This document shows positions 20,031 through 20,080 of a stretch of 20,080 bases of DNA, one piece after another. The position numbers and the translations under genes are program-made. The notes under the pieces were generated by a model. That model had not been told where the DNA came from. It saw nothing but the letters and a program-made list of their open reading frames with translations, and searched no databases. The stretch is from the NCBI GenBank assembly GCA_027604665.1, contig JADGIZ010000195.1:1-20080 (forward strand). Reading direction: 5' to 3'. The DNA comes from Polyrhizophydium stewartii. Lineage: Eukaryota; Chytridiomycota; Chytridiomycetes; Rhizophydiales. Every line of letters starts with the position of its first letter. Position 1 is the stretch's first letter.

Positions 20031-20080
20031 ACACACACACGCCCACCCGCACATGCCCACACACACACACACACACACAC
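20031..20080. repeat. CA-rich microsatellite at the right edge
   Basis: Five AC units at 20031-20040 and eleven AC units at 20059-20080 are separated by CA-rich sequence, and the repeat runs off the window. It lies upstream of the minus-strand coiled-coil gene, in its promoter or 5' UTR. Confidence 0.95.

Noticed and set aside
18504..20078. 524-codon minus-strand frame
   Set aside because: It overlaps the two-exon coiled-coil gene in another frame, is almost pure Ala/Arg/Gly, and reads through the minisatellite as HPHTRTPA repeats.

Overview
This window is nuclear DNA of a GC-rich, intron-bearing eukaryote. The best reading is a fungus, possibly an early-diverging, chytrid-like one. The kingdom call rests on gene content: a ribosomal protein gene, a Mediator subunit and a RhoGEF, all carrying short spliceosomal introns. 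The lineage guess is inference only. Most introns are 57-98 nt, start with GTGNGN or GTRAGN, and have a CTGAC/CTAAC-type branch site a short way upstream of the 3' AG. Large antisense open frames are common because stop codons are rare at this GC content, and almost all are shadows.

Layout. At 1-397 there is a GC-rich upstream region. Three compact plus-strand genes follow. RPL10 (uL16) spans 398-1499 with one 448-nt intron. MED7 spans 1644-2510 in five exons. A giant RhoGEF spans 2523-14148 in at least four exons. Its model encodes about 3,801 residues: a long Ser-rich tail, two SH3 domains, a DH-PH module, and about 1,600 residues of coiled coil. Two tandem stop codons separate MED7 from the RhoGEF ATG, and both lie in the same reading frame.

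Three minus-strand genes occupy the rest. One encodes a calmodulin-like EF-hand protein (15290-14253), converging on the RhoGEF. The next encodes a divergent SCP-x-type thiolase (17210-15572) that lacks the usual catalytic Cys and His. The last encodes a small Ala/Arg-rich coiled-coil protein (19945-18776). About 1.4 kb between the last two holds no gene I can support. It contains a short hairpin flanked by 15-bp direct repeats and ends in a G-rich 8-bp minisatellite. The window ends in a CA microsatellite.

The genes do not form an obvious pathway. The RhoGEF (Rho GTPase and cytoskeleton signalling on a scaffold) and the EF-hand protein (calcium sensing) are both signalling proteins, but nothing in the sequence links them. 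The most notable items are the RhoGEF architecture, its in-frame intron inside the DH domain, the AT-rich block in its N-terminal tail, and the thiolase that has lost its catalytic residues.
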